Below, piece by piece: positions 1 through 9,580 of a stretch of 64,000 bases of DNA. Where the stretch lies: positions 148,465 to 212,464 of the forward strand of contig KZ627154.1 of NCBI GenBank assembly GCA_002917775.1, in the 5' to 3' direction. The translations under genes and the position numbers were made by a program. The notes beneath the pieces are model-generated. The model worked only from the letters and a program-made list of their open reading frames with translations. It was not told the origin of the DNA and did no database searches. Positions within the stretch are counted from its first letter, which is position 1; each line of letters opens with the position of its first letter. Origin of the DNA: Glaciozyma antarctica PI12 (Eukaryota > Basidiomycota > Microbotryomycetes > Kriegeriales > Camptobasidiaceae).

Positions 1-990
1 ATTTTTCCCGCTGTGAGAATCTGCGGTGCTTGGGTTCAGCGTAGCTCTAGGTATACTTCGGAGAGGCTTACAGTTGTGGTAGAGCACGCAGTCGAGCGTC
101 TCCGAGTGGAGAGGCCGCTCCAGCGTCGACGCCACAAGGACCTTCTTGACGCGTCTTCGAGGATCCAATTCAGCGCTATCCTCTCCCACAGTAAGCACCA
201 GAACACTCACAGCTGCTTCGCACAGCGTCCACACTGCCCCATCATCAGCGCCAGCTCCACATCCCGCTCCCAGCACTCTCCCGCACATCCCTACCCCAAT
301 CAGCTCCTTTCCTTCCCCAATCGAAACAAGACTCACAAAGCACCTCTTCCCGTGCACCAACACCGCATACCTCACTTCTCCAAGCTGCTCGATCGCAGGT
401 AGCCCAGCGCGAAGGCGCGCTGAAATCTAGAGGCTCCGACCTGCGGGCGAAAGGAGGAGAGAGCGGAAGAGGCACGTGGAGTGGGCTAAGTTCAGGAGGT
501 CGGGAGTGTTAAAGTGGCTGCAGATCTGTCGTGTCGTTTAGTGGAGGTCGGGAGGAGGAGGAGGGGGGGGGGGCACGTGCTTCGGAGACGATGTCGAGCG
601 GCAGGGCTAGGAAGAGCTGGAGAGAGAGAGTCGTCTTGTCCTCCTTTGGGAAGTAGTACCTCACCCCGTTCCTCTTGGGGCGCTTCTTTCCTGCGAGGGG
701 AGAGGGAGGGACCGTCAGCTCCTCATCCTCCCAACGGCGTCCCCCGGCTTCACCCCTCCTCACCAAGGTAGCGACGACCTCGGTAGTCACGAGGACTCAC
801 CAAACGTATCCCCAGCCCCACCACTCTTCCTCTTCTCTCCCCTAGCGTTCCCGCTCCTCCCTCCTCCCCCAACCTCTCCAGCGCTTCCTCCCTCCTTTTC
901 TTCTTCCAAGTCGTCCGCCGCGTCGAAGTCACTGTCGACCTCTGCGTAGGAGACGGTACTTGTTCTTGGGCGTCCTCGGGTAGTCGACAT
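1..990 (-). pseudogene. F-box protein paralogue, interrupted and cut by the window edge
   Basis: Start ATG is at 990 and the gene runs off the left edge. The N-terminus (MSTTRGRPRTSTVSYAE) resembles that of the intact F-box gene at 24738 (MPTTRERHKKATVSYAE). An acidic/Gly-rich stretch follows, then the F-box core (LQLFLALPLDIVSE, then ICSHFNTPDLLNLAHS). The intron at the same codon as in the paralogue runs 580-526 and uses a GC donor (GAA|GCACGT) with a normal AG. Downstream, an in-frame TAG at 427-429 stands where the paralogue has Trp (paralogue SRASRCIW, here SPAGRSL-stop). Similarity then resumes in the same frame (RAGLPAIEQLGEVRYAVLVHGKRCF). F-box proteins recruit substrates to SCF ubiquitin ligases; the substrate is unknown. 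The continued frame after the stop suggests a young pseudogene, a truncated product, or a sequence error. Confidence 0.7.
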
Positions 991-1260
991 ACGCGCGAGG
1001 TGGGAGGGGAAGGGAGAGGAGCGCGCCTGATTTCGCTTTCGGATGGTTTTCTCTTGATGCTGAGTCAAGCAGCTTTCCCGTCGCCACGAGTACGGCTCGG
1101 AGTAGACCAGGCTAGAAACAGAATTGAAATCGACGCGCCTAACCACACAAAGAAGAGCAAAGGACGCTCGGCAGCGAAGTCCCAACTCTCCTTCGCAAGG
1201 CGAAAGCCGATACCCCAATTCCTTCGCACACACTTCCATTCCGTAAGAAAGAAACCACAT
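991..1260. other. Gap between the F-box paralogue and the quinone reductase
   Basis: This 270-nt stretch lies upstream of the F-box paralogue start and downstream of the quinone reductase stop. It should hold the F-box promoter and the reductase terminator. No convincing coding exon or RNA gene was seen. Confidence 0.5.
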
Positions 1261-2908
1261 CTACAACCTCGCCTCCTCCCTCGAAACCCTCACCACGGCC
1301 TTCCCCCACGTCTCCCTCGCTCCCAACGCCCTCAACCCCTCCGGAACGCTCTCCAATCCCCTGTTCCCAGCCCATCAGCCCGAGCCTAAAAAAGGCCCTA
1401 AACGAAGAGGAGAAGAAAGGACGTACTGGAACACCTTGTCATAGACGATTCCCCGAATCTGTTTCGTCGAGAACATGTGGAGGAGAGCGGCCCAGACTTC
1501 GGGGATGCGGGAGGGCTCGTTCTTGGTGTAGGCGCCCTGCGTTTCGTAGCGTCAGTACCTCTCTACGAGAAGCGGAGAGCGGAGGGAGAGGCGAGAGGGA
1601 GGAGGGGAGGGAGGAGGGAGGACGGACCCAGTGGACGCCTGTGACGGCGATGTTCTTGAGGAGGAGGAGGTTGGCGGGGATCTGTGGTGAGGGGGTGGGA
1701 GAGGTTAGCGCGGGGTCAGAGTCGGGATAGAGATCGTCGGAGGAGGAGGGGAGATGAGAGAGGGGAAAGGAGAAGGACAGGAGTGTAGAACGGACCTTCT
1801 CGATGTTACCACCTGCGAAACCGACGACGATGGCACGGCCGTTCCAGGCGATACATTTGAGAGAAGGGATAATCATTCCGACGGGGTCGTAGATGCTGCG
1901 ATAATGAAGAGAAAGTCAGCGCACGTCCTCGCTCGACTTCGCTCGACCACCGATTCGGCCCTGAAGCGGAATGCGGACTCACACATCAACCCCCTTCCCC
2001 CCCGTAATCTCCAGCACCTTCTTCTGCCACCCCACCTCTCCATAATTGAGTACATAATTCGCTCCAGCGCGCTTGCAGACCTCGAGCTTCTCCGTCGAAG
2101 AAGCGGTAGCGATCACGGTCGCTCCGAGAGCTTTTCCGATTTGGACGGCAGCGAGTCCAACGCCCCCGGCTGCGGCGTGGATGAGGAGGAATTCGCCTAA
2201 GTCGGGTCAACTGCGTTCGAGAGTGGAAAGGAGGAGGAGGAGGGAAAGGAGGAAGGAGGAGGAGGAGCTGCCTCCGAGGAGGGGGGAAGAAGAGAGAGGA
2301 GAAACGCACCCTTCTGCAAAACCGCCCTATAAACCAACGCGGCATAACTCGTCGGGTACGTAACAAACAACCCCGCCGCTTCCTCCATCCTCATCCCCTC
2401 GGGCACCACAACGACACTCCTCCAATCGACCTTGATCTTCTCCGCGTACGCTCCTTGACCGGCGCCAAAGACGCGCGTTTGGCCCGGGATGAAAGGGCAG
2501 CCGGCGGGGAGGGGGGAGGAGAGGGAGACGGTGCCGGAGAATTCAGCGCCGGCGATGTAGGGGAAGGCGGGCTGCGTGCGTTCGTGTCAGCTTCATCTCT
2601 CGAGCCGATATGGGAAGACAGGGGGGCGGACCTTGTGCTGGTAGAGACCTTGGACTTGAAGACTGTTCGCTATCAGCTGTGCTCCACGCGGGGAGAGAGG
2701 AGGACGTACAGGTCGAAGAAGTTGAGGCCAGCAGAGTGAACGTCTACGAGGATCTCGTCCGCTAAGGGCGTAGGATCGGGAGCGTCCTTGAGGCAGGAGG
2801 GGAACTCGTTGAGCTTGATGTTGCGTTCGATTACGAAGCCTTTCCTGTTCGTCGTTGGAGAGAGGAGTTAGCTGGGCGTTCAGATTAGCTAGGAGTAGGA
2901 ACGCACAT
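1261..2908 (-). CDS. Zinc-independent NADPH:quinone oxidoreductase (MDR family)
   Basis: A medium-chain dehydrogenase/reductase of the quinone reductase type, which reduces quinones or enals with NADPH, probably in the cytosol. Spliced exons give an N-terminal GroES-like domain (MKGFVIERNIKLNEF, then DEILVDVHSAGLNFFDL), a central part (MRMEEAAGLFVTYPTSYAAL) and the Rossmann nucleotide site (FLLIHAAAGGVGLAAVQIGK). The C-terminal part includes IAWNGRAIVVGFAGGNIEKV and ends VVRVSREEARL before TAG at 1263-1261. No structural-zinc Cys cluster is seen, as expected for QOR-like enzymes. The initiator is split by an intron: AT ends at 2907, the intron is 2906-2845, and G opens the next exon at 2844. 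The final exon is likewise reached through a GTACGT intron. Length is about 335 residues, normal for the family. Confidence 0.85.
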
Positions 2909-3743
2909 TCTAGCGGTGCTGCTGGGGTGGTGGTGCTGGGCTGGGTGCTAGCTGGTGGTCCGTGGAGGTGTTATATTCCTGAAGGAGAGCTTCGGTGGAC
3001 GAGGAAGAGAGAGAGACAGCTTCCCCAGCTTGGAGGGACCCGCGCCCGCTAATCTTCCGCCCCGAGAACCCGGGCACTAAAATATTAAATTTATTTGTTA
3101 GTGTGCTATGTCCAGCCTAAGTCAATTTAATTGATCCAAGCCTCCGGATGATTCTGATCCCCCTGGTAGTCAAGCCCTGTTAAGGATCTCTCATTGCTTA
3201 AGTTATTCTCTCACTTTCAGTTTTTGAGGTGAAATTGCTGCGAAAGTTGCGAAACCGCGCTCAGAAGACGCGAAAGGCGCAAAAAACTTTCCTCCACCGC
3301 TTCTCTCCCCTCCGCTGATCGGTGCCCGATCCGCACCACTGCACGTACGACCGATCCGGGGTATAACGCCCCGTCGCCTGGCTCCAAGGAGGGGGGAGAA
3401 GATCGAACTCGCCAGGTTCCGAACGTTCTGGACCTGGCGATTCTCAAGACTCAAGAGCGCGCTGCATCGGGCGACGGCTCTCCTTTCCTTTGGCTCTTCT
3501 TCCCTCTCTTCCATCACTTCCCTGAGCACAGCCTGTACACACAGCAGCAACGCCGGCGGAGCCCAAATAGACTCTCGCGGCAAGGTTGGGCGCTTCTCGA
3601 CGCGGTCTTTTGAACTCGGACTCCCCCTTTGTTCTTTTTCGGCCTTCCTCTCTGGAACACGCGTACGTCCCTCCCCATCCTGCGGACGAGAAACGACTGA
3701 CTATTCCTTCTCCCTCCTCCCTCTCACCGCTCTCAGACGAGCG
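2909..3743. other. Long divergent intergenic region with an AT-rich island
   Basis: This 835-nt gap separates the divergent quinone reductase (-) and the membrane protein (+). At about 3075-3220 the base composition becomes clearly AT-rich (ATATTAAATTTATTTG, then a TCAAT/ATTGA inverted repeat near 3122-3134), in contrast to its GC-rich neighbours. It most likely holds two promoters. No tRNA, terminal inverted repeats or coding exon was recognised. Confidence 0.5.
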
Positions 3744-4536
3744 ATGCGTTGGTCGCTCCTCGCAACACTCGCTTTGGCACTCTTCACCAGCAGTACGTCC
3801 CCCCTCCCCTTCTAATGGCACCTTCCTAACCCTCACGCAGCTCTCGCGCTCCCCGTGGCCGAACTCCCCCGCACCGCTGACGCGCTCCTCTCCCCCGATT
3901 CGCTCGCCCACGTACTCCGTACCGAAGACCTTCGTACGCTCTCCCCTCCGCTTCGACAAGACTCCACTAACCCGAAGCGCAGTATCCTATCCGAACCCTT
4001 CACAGGATCCTCGGCACGAAGCAAGCGAGGCGACTGAATGGGAGGCGCTAGATGTCGATTATCTCGCAGACGAAGAGGATCCTCCCGAGGCTGAGTATCG
4101 GCATGAGGTCGATACCGACGGCGAGGAGGAGGAGAGGAGGTACCTCGAGGACGACCGCTCTTCATCCTCCCACCACTCGCAGCGCCAGGATCCGACGGTC
4201 ATCCACTGGCTCGCAAATACCCTCGATTTCGCCTCTCCCAATCAAGACTCTCCCCCTCGCCGACCTTCGCACGAGGAGATCGTTCCCGAAGTCCTTCGTG
4301 CGTTCCTCAACAAGTACTCCTCGCCTCCGCAACACCCTTCCCACCCTCCTCAGCACTACCGCCCTCACTACCATTCCCGACAACATCGTCTCGCGACCCA
4401 TCTCCAACACTTCCTGCGCTCGAACGCGTTCTTGGCGGCTCTTGTTGGGGTGGTGGTGTTTTTGCGTGTGAGGAGGAGGACGCGAGGGGAGGAGGAGGAG
4501 AGGGGAGTTAGGCTTGAGGTGGTGGAGGAGAAGTAG
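3744..4536 (+). CDS. Small predicted ER or cell-surface single-pass membrane protein
   Basis: Unrecognised protein of about 230 residues. Start at 3744 gives a clear signal peptide (MRWSLLATLALALFTSTLAL). Two introns are inferred: one starting near 3793 with a GTACGT donor, and a 49-nt one with a C|GTACGC donor and an ACTAAC branch, joining into a single frame. The mature part is acidic (LADEEDPPEAE, DGEEEERR), then rich in Ser, His and Pro (PPQHPSHPPQHY). A hydrophobic segment (AFLAALVGVVVFL) near the C-terminus is followed by a basic RVRRRTR and a charged tail. This predicts an N-out type I membrane protein with a short cytosolic tail. No known domain is apparent. The reading frame and exon structure are inference; the hydrophobic ends are directly visible. 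Confidence 0.6.
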
Positions 4537-4630
4537 GGCTGGTGGGGAGGGGAGGAGAGAAGAGGAGAGGAGGGGGAAGGAGAGGGAAGGGGAGGGAGTA
4601 GACACTGATTAGAGGAGGGGTTGTCGTAGA

Positions 4631-5007
4631 TTAGAGGGGTTTAAGGCTTATTGGATCGCTGGGGGAGAGGAGAGCGGTCGAGAAAAAAGGAACCGTGGCG
4701 CGACGCGTCTGCGTCAGCGCAACCCCCGGCGCCGCCGCACTCCACCTCTCCGGCTTCACCTTCTCAAACACCTGCTGTGTCGTCTCAGCACCCGTTCTAC
4801 CTGCTCAGAAAGGACGCTCCATTCCCTCCGTGCCGTCCTCCTTCTCCTTTTCAGTCTCGGCGGCTTTGCCGAAGGCGATCTTGGCTCTCCGGCGCGTTTG
4901 GCTTCCTCGGTCAGGAGACGGGTTGAGGGAGGCGAGGGCTGGGAGGGCGCGTCAGTCACTCGAGAGACGTGGAAGCGAGAGCGTGCGCTTGCTTTCTTCT
5001 CGGACAT
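4631..5007 (-). pseudogene. Possible small gene, frame interrupted
   Basis: A start in good context (CACCATGTCCGAGAAG, 5007) opens an ORF of mostly basic residues. The best coding-like signal is in another frame downstream: KIAFGKAAETEKEKEDGTEG, then an in-frame TGA at 4807-4805. The same frame then continues with AETTQQVFEKVKPERW and SAAAPGVALTQTRR, ending at TAA 4633-4631. Lys/Glu-rich codon choice on both sides of the TGA suggests one ancestral exon. I could not find splicing that joins start and body. It may be a decayed gene, or a real gene whose intron I failed to place. No family was recognised. Confidence 0.3.
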
Positions 5008-5307
5008 GGTGCGGCTGCGAGCTGGTCTTGAGGATTAGGAGAAGAACAAAGATAGACCTTCACTCGCGAAGTTGGGTTCTCGCCTCGCTCTGCCTCGCTC
5101 TGCCTCGCTTCCCCCTGCTCCATCTCCGCTGTTGCTGTCCTTTAGCAGTAGCTCTTCAAGCTCGTTCTAATCCCCTTTAACACCCTACACGCTCTTCCTT
5201 GAAGAAGGACCCTGGGGATCAACCTCTCGCTCCACAACGTTCACCCCACCGGCCTCTTTCACGTTCTCCTCCCCTCCTCTCCTCCTCCTCCCTCCTTCCA
5301 CAGCAAG

Positions 5308-7889
5308 ATGGCACGAAAGAGCAGCTCGTCAGCTCAAGGCGCTCGTCCGGACGTCGCCTCGAGGAGCAAGTTTGACGCCCGTAAGTCCCTCTCTTGAACT
5401 GGAGCCACTTCGCCGCCGGTGGACGTGTCGGCGCTGGAGGAGTCGGTATGAGATGGTTGGAGGGAACAAGGACCGGGGGGAATGCCTTGGGGTTGGCCAG
5501 GACGTGCTGGGAGGACTGGGGAGCTGAGGGAACAGCAGCGGTGCGCGGCGAGGAGGCAGGACAGCCAGCCGTCATGGTCCCCGGCAGAGGACGGTCGAGC
5601 TCTCTGCCGCGTACGGGCGCCCGCTAGGTGATGGAGTATGCATTGGGGAAGGAGGAGACTGGGCTACAACTTGGCGTTGGAGGGCCAGGACGGCGACCTC
5701 ACTTCTCACCCCAACGACGTGAGGACCCCCTACTCACCTCACTTCCACGCTCCACAGTCGCAGTAGACACGATCGACTCCTCCTCCGAATCCGACTCTGA
5801 ACCCCCGCCTGCAACCCTCTCGACTCCCCCCCTCGCCCCTCCCTCGTCCAAAAAGGCGGCAGCTCGGAGACGCGCTCAGCTGCGGAAGAACGCTCCCGAA
5901 GCCGACAGCAGCACGGAGGCTCCCGTCCTTCCTCCCGTCCCAGCTTTCCCCGCAGCGCTGAAGAAGGAAGCCCAAAAGGTCGAGAAGAAGATCGCACGAG
6001 TCGTCGAGGTCGTCACCGCTCCCAAGGCGCTCAGCACGCCGGAGAACCCGACTATCCTGCCTACCGAGTCGGCCTCCTCGTCGGACGCAGAGACGGCGGA
6101 GCACTACACGGACGACGAAGACGACGTTTCCGACTTGGACGAACCCTCCCCCTCTCCCACTCCTCTCGCCCTCTCTCCCCGCCCCTCCTCCCCCTCTCCT
6201 CCGCCTATCGACGCTGCAGCCCCAGTCTACACGGGTGCTGATCACGATCCCAAGAAGAAGCTCCAGGCGATCATTCAGCGCACCGTTGCTGGTGTGCTCA
6301 TGGCGAGTTCGTTGGTCGCGATCGTCTGCCTCGGGCACGTGTACGTTATCGTACTCGTGTTTGTCTGCCAGGCGGTCGTGTTCAGTGAGTTGTCGGGGCT
6401 GTTTGATGCGGGGAGCACGGCGGTGACGGTGGAGGAGGGTGGTGCGGTGAGCCAGAAGACTATGGAGCGAGAGGTGCGGAGGAGGGGCAGGAGGGAGGAG
6501 AGGGATCGCTGGAGTAGGAGGATTAGCTGGTGAGTCTTTTCGCGTGTGCGAGGGGGAGAGGCAGCTGATGAGCGAGCAGGTACTTTTTTGCGGCGACCAA
6601 CTACTTCCTCTATGGCGAGAGCTTGATCTATTACTTCAAGCACATCCTCACTCTCCAGGCTTCGTTCCTGCCTACGACCTTCTCCTTTGCCCAGCACCAT
6701 CGTCTCATCTCTTTCGGCCTCTACGTTATCGGTTCGCCCCTTTCCTCCCTCCTCCGCGCGCCACGCTGATGCGATGCGGAAACAGGCTTCGTTTCGTTCG
6801 TGGCGAACCTCAAGCGTGCGCAGCTGAGGCGCCAATTCGGTCTCTTCGGATGGATCCACATGTCGCTACTCCTCGTCGTCGTCAGCAGCCACTTTATCGT
6901 CAACAGCATCCTCGAGGTGCGGTCCTTTCGCTTCTCTCCAACGCCAGTGGACTAACTTCTGAGCGCAGGGTCTCGTCTGGTTCTGGGTCCCCGCGTCGCT
7001 GGTCATCATGAACGATATCGCCGCTTACGTTTGCGGTACGCGCTCCCTCTCTGGCAAAGACCGCAGCAGCTGATCGAGTTGCAAACGCAGGAATGATGTT
7101 TGGACGCCACCAGCTCATCAAGCTCAGTCCCAAGAAGACGGTCGAGGGGTTCGTTGGCGCCTTCTTTGTCACGATCGCTTTCGCCATCATCGTGCGTCCC
7201 TCCACCCTCGTTCGTGCGCACGGAAAGCTGACGAAGTGAGCAGTGGGGAACGTTCTTCATGCGGTTCAACTACATGATCTGCCCCGTCCAGGATCTGGCG
7301 ACGAACGTCCTCTCCGACATCCAGTGCGTGCCGAACCGCGTCTTCGTTTGGCGCGAGTTCCTGCTCCCGGGTTGGGCTGTCTCGGGACTCTACTCCCTCG
7401 TGCGTCCTCTCCTCCTGCCTTCCATGTCAACGAACCGCGCTAATTCTTCACGCGCCTCACAGACGCACCGCACCTTCTCCTCGATCCCTTGGAACCCCTT
7501 CCAGCTCCACTGCATCGTCATGGCCATCTTCGCCTCGCTCGTCGCGCCCTTCGGAGGATTCTTCGCATCGGGCTTCAAGCGCGCGTTCAACATCAAGGAT
7601 TTTGGAGCGAGTATCCCGGGACACGGAGGAGTGACGGACAGGATGGATTGCCAGTTCCTCATGGGGCTCTTCAGCTACGTGTACGTTCACTCCCTCCTCC
7701 CTCCACCTTCGCTCGCTGACCCTGCGCAACAGCTACTACGCCTCTCTGATTCGCGAGACGCACGTCACCGTCGGATCAGTCCTCGCGACCGTCGTTTCGG
7801 CACTCAGTACCGAGCAGCAACTCGAACTCGTCAAGGAGGTCGGAAAGGTCCTGGCGGCCAAGGGGATCAAGGCGGCCGTTCCGTGGTAG
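5308..7889 (+). CDS. CDS1: CDP-diacylglycerol synthase (phosphatidate cytidylyltransferase)
   Basis: Makes CDP-diacylglycerol from CTP and phosphatidic acid in the ER membrane, feeding phosphatidylinositol, phosphatidylserine and cardiolipin synthesis. Exon 1 ([20 protein letters not shown]) is followed by an unusually long intron (5381-5757, 377 nt). A Ser/Pro/Glu-rich cytosolic N-terminus follows, then several hydrophobic segments (from [20 protein letters not shown]). The CDP-alcohol synthase signature is complete near the C-terminus: [20 protein letters not shown] followed by GVTDRMD, including the Lys-Asp and HGG...DRxD residues. Other conserved parts are [19 protein letters not shown] and [14 protein letters not shown]. 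It ends GIKAAVPW with TAG at 7887-7889. Identification rests on the signature and is very secure; the first exon is inferred from splice signals. Confidence 0.93.
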
Positions 7890-8197
7890 AGGCGCCTTTT
7901 TCTTTAGTCGGGGCGAGTGGTTTGTTATTTGCGAATTTCAAGTCGTTGCTATGGTTGGTTTTCGTCGCTGCGATGAGCTTGATTCCTTGCCGAGGAAGGA
8001 GAATCGACCATCTTGGAGACGAGGGGATTCGGCAGCGAGATTTGGAGAGGTAGCTGGCTGTTCTCCAAATTATCGTTCCGACTAATTCTCGCTACCTTAT
8101 ATGACTTCTGTATTGTCGCTTGACCTCCCCAGAACGGCAGGACTTGACAGATGAAGGCGATGGGAGAGGGAGCCCCAACACGAATTCGAGTGGCACT
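7890..8197. other. 3' flank of CDS1
   Basis: About 300 nt with a locally T-rich stretch after the CDS1 stop. It presumably holds the CDS1 3' UTR and termination signals. No coding exon or RNA gene was recognised. Confidence 0.4.
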
Positions 8198-8308
8198 CGG
8201 GCCTCTGCGCCTGTTTCTCCCTCTTCCTCCTCCACTCGTCGTCGATACGCCATGCCGACCACTCGAGAGCGTCACATGAAGGTCACAGTCAGCTACGCCG
8301 GCCTGTAG
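8198..8308 (+). pseudogene. Duplicated 5' fragment of the F-box gene
   Basis: About 106 nt closely match, in opposite orientation, the 5' leader and first codons of the F-box gene at 24738. Both read (R)ASAPVSPSSSS..RRR.A and then MPTTRERH.K.TVSYA. I count about six mismatches, five of them transitions. The ATG is at about 8252 and the copy ends almost at once: YAGL then TAG at 8306-8308. Similarity stops abruptly on both sides. This is a non-functional leftover of gene duplication, or a transposed 5' end. Confidence 0.7.
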
Positions 8309-8673
8309 GTGGTTGGCGCAAGGGGGAAGGGAGGAAGCAGAACTACGAGTCTGGCAGCGGAGATCGCGTTCTCGCCTCCTTCCTCAAGGCTCCTTACGCG
8401 TAAAGACGCGACGGTAGGGGGAGCATTATTGTGATAGCTGCGAGTAACTGCTCTGCCAGACTCTGCCTGTTGCAGCACCAAGTGTAATGGCGATCTCGCT
8501 GCCCTTGATCTGCCAGCGAACGTTCTCCAGCAGCGTTTACTCCCCACTCCTCTCACTCCGAACGATCAAGGCATTCCAGATCTCTACAAATCAAGCCTAT
8601 GTATCTGCAGCGTCCACATCAGCTCTTTCGATTTCTTCGAACTGAACGTCGACTCTTACCTGCGCGGCGGTCT
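8309..8673. other. Unassigned intergenic stretch
   Basis: 365 nt between the F-box fragment and the 3' end of the next gene. No continuation of F-box similarity, no convincing exon and no RNA gene was seen. Confidence 0.4.
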
Positions 8674-9329
8674 TCAACGTCGCTCCTCAACGCTCGTCGA
8701 GCTCGACGCCTTCAGAACGGTATAATCCTGCACCACACCGTCAGCTTCTCAGCTTCTCTCGTAATCCCAGCGCGACTCACCTTCCTCGCTCCCTCTCTCG
8801 CCTCGTTCGGCAACGCCAACCTCTCCCGATAGCTCCTCAACCAATTCTTGTCCTCCCTCGCCGCCCAAACGCTCTCCCTCACCTCCTCCTTCGTCACCTT
8901 CTCCAGCTCGTACGGCACGAACCTAGCCGTCGCGGTCCCGTTCCCCTGGCCTAGAAAGACCACCATCGTGCGGAAGCCGTCCCCTCCTAGCCCATGGAAG
9001 CGCCGTAGCCCCTCTTGCGACCACGTCTCCGACAGCGGGACTACAGCTCCATCCACGACTTGCGTCTGCTTGCTCCCCATCAACAGGTCGAGGAGAGAGG
9101 AGAGCTTGGGGAGCTCCATCACGTCCACGTCTTCAATCTTCCAGGAGAGGAGAGGGGAGGGGTTGGTCGAGTCCCATTGGGCGCTGATAAAGATGGCGTG
9201 AGACTCGTGCAGGGGCGTCGAGGAGTTGAGCTTGAGAGCCGAGTACGCGGCGGTGGTCGTCTCGGGCTTGCTAGCCTCGACGAACGTCTTGAGCGCCGCA
9301 TCGAGCGCTTGTAGGCCTGGGGTTGCCAT
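8674..9329 (-). CDS. Hypothetical protein of about 200 residues
   Basis: Start ATG at 9329 (MATPGLQALDAALKTFVEAS) opens one long exon. A terminal exon is reached through a GTGAGT intron with a CTGAC branch and ends SSSTSVEERR, TGA at 8674. Visible features: a mixed alpha/beta composition, segments SWKIEDVDVMELPKLSSLLD and MVVFLGQGNGTATARFVPYE, and a charged C-terminus. There is no signal peptide, membrane segment or recognised motif. Codon usage and the clean intron support a real gene; the function is unknown. Confidence 0.65.
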
Positions 9330-9580
9330 TGTAGAGGGGCTGGGGTTGACGGGGCTGAGGGGAGGCGCTTCGGAGAGGTAGGAGATGGAGGTAGGAGGAA
9401 GAGAGACGCAGTTTGCGGGGAAGTCGGAAGTCGTCGTAAACACAGGACGCGAATCCCTTCTCTCTCCGGCGAGAGCGTGCGATGCTGCTAAAACGACGAC
9501 GAGATATGAACAGCGACTGAGCTACTTTTCACCATCGCACAGCGAGGCCATTCGTTTCCTCGCTCTCGACAGCCCTGTAG

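Noticed and set aside
3345-3425. Possible tRNA or small structured RNA near GATCGAACTCGCC
   Set aside because: Resembles a B-box only loosely; no matching A-box or cloverleaf could be drawn.
8198-8308. RIP-type mutation of the duplicated F-box fragment
   Set aside because: Five of six differences are transitions, but they are not restricted to one dinucleotide and the number is too small.
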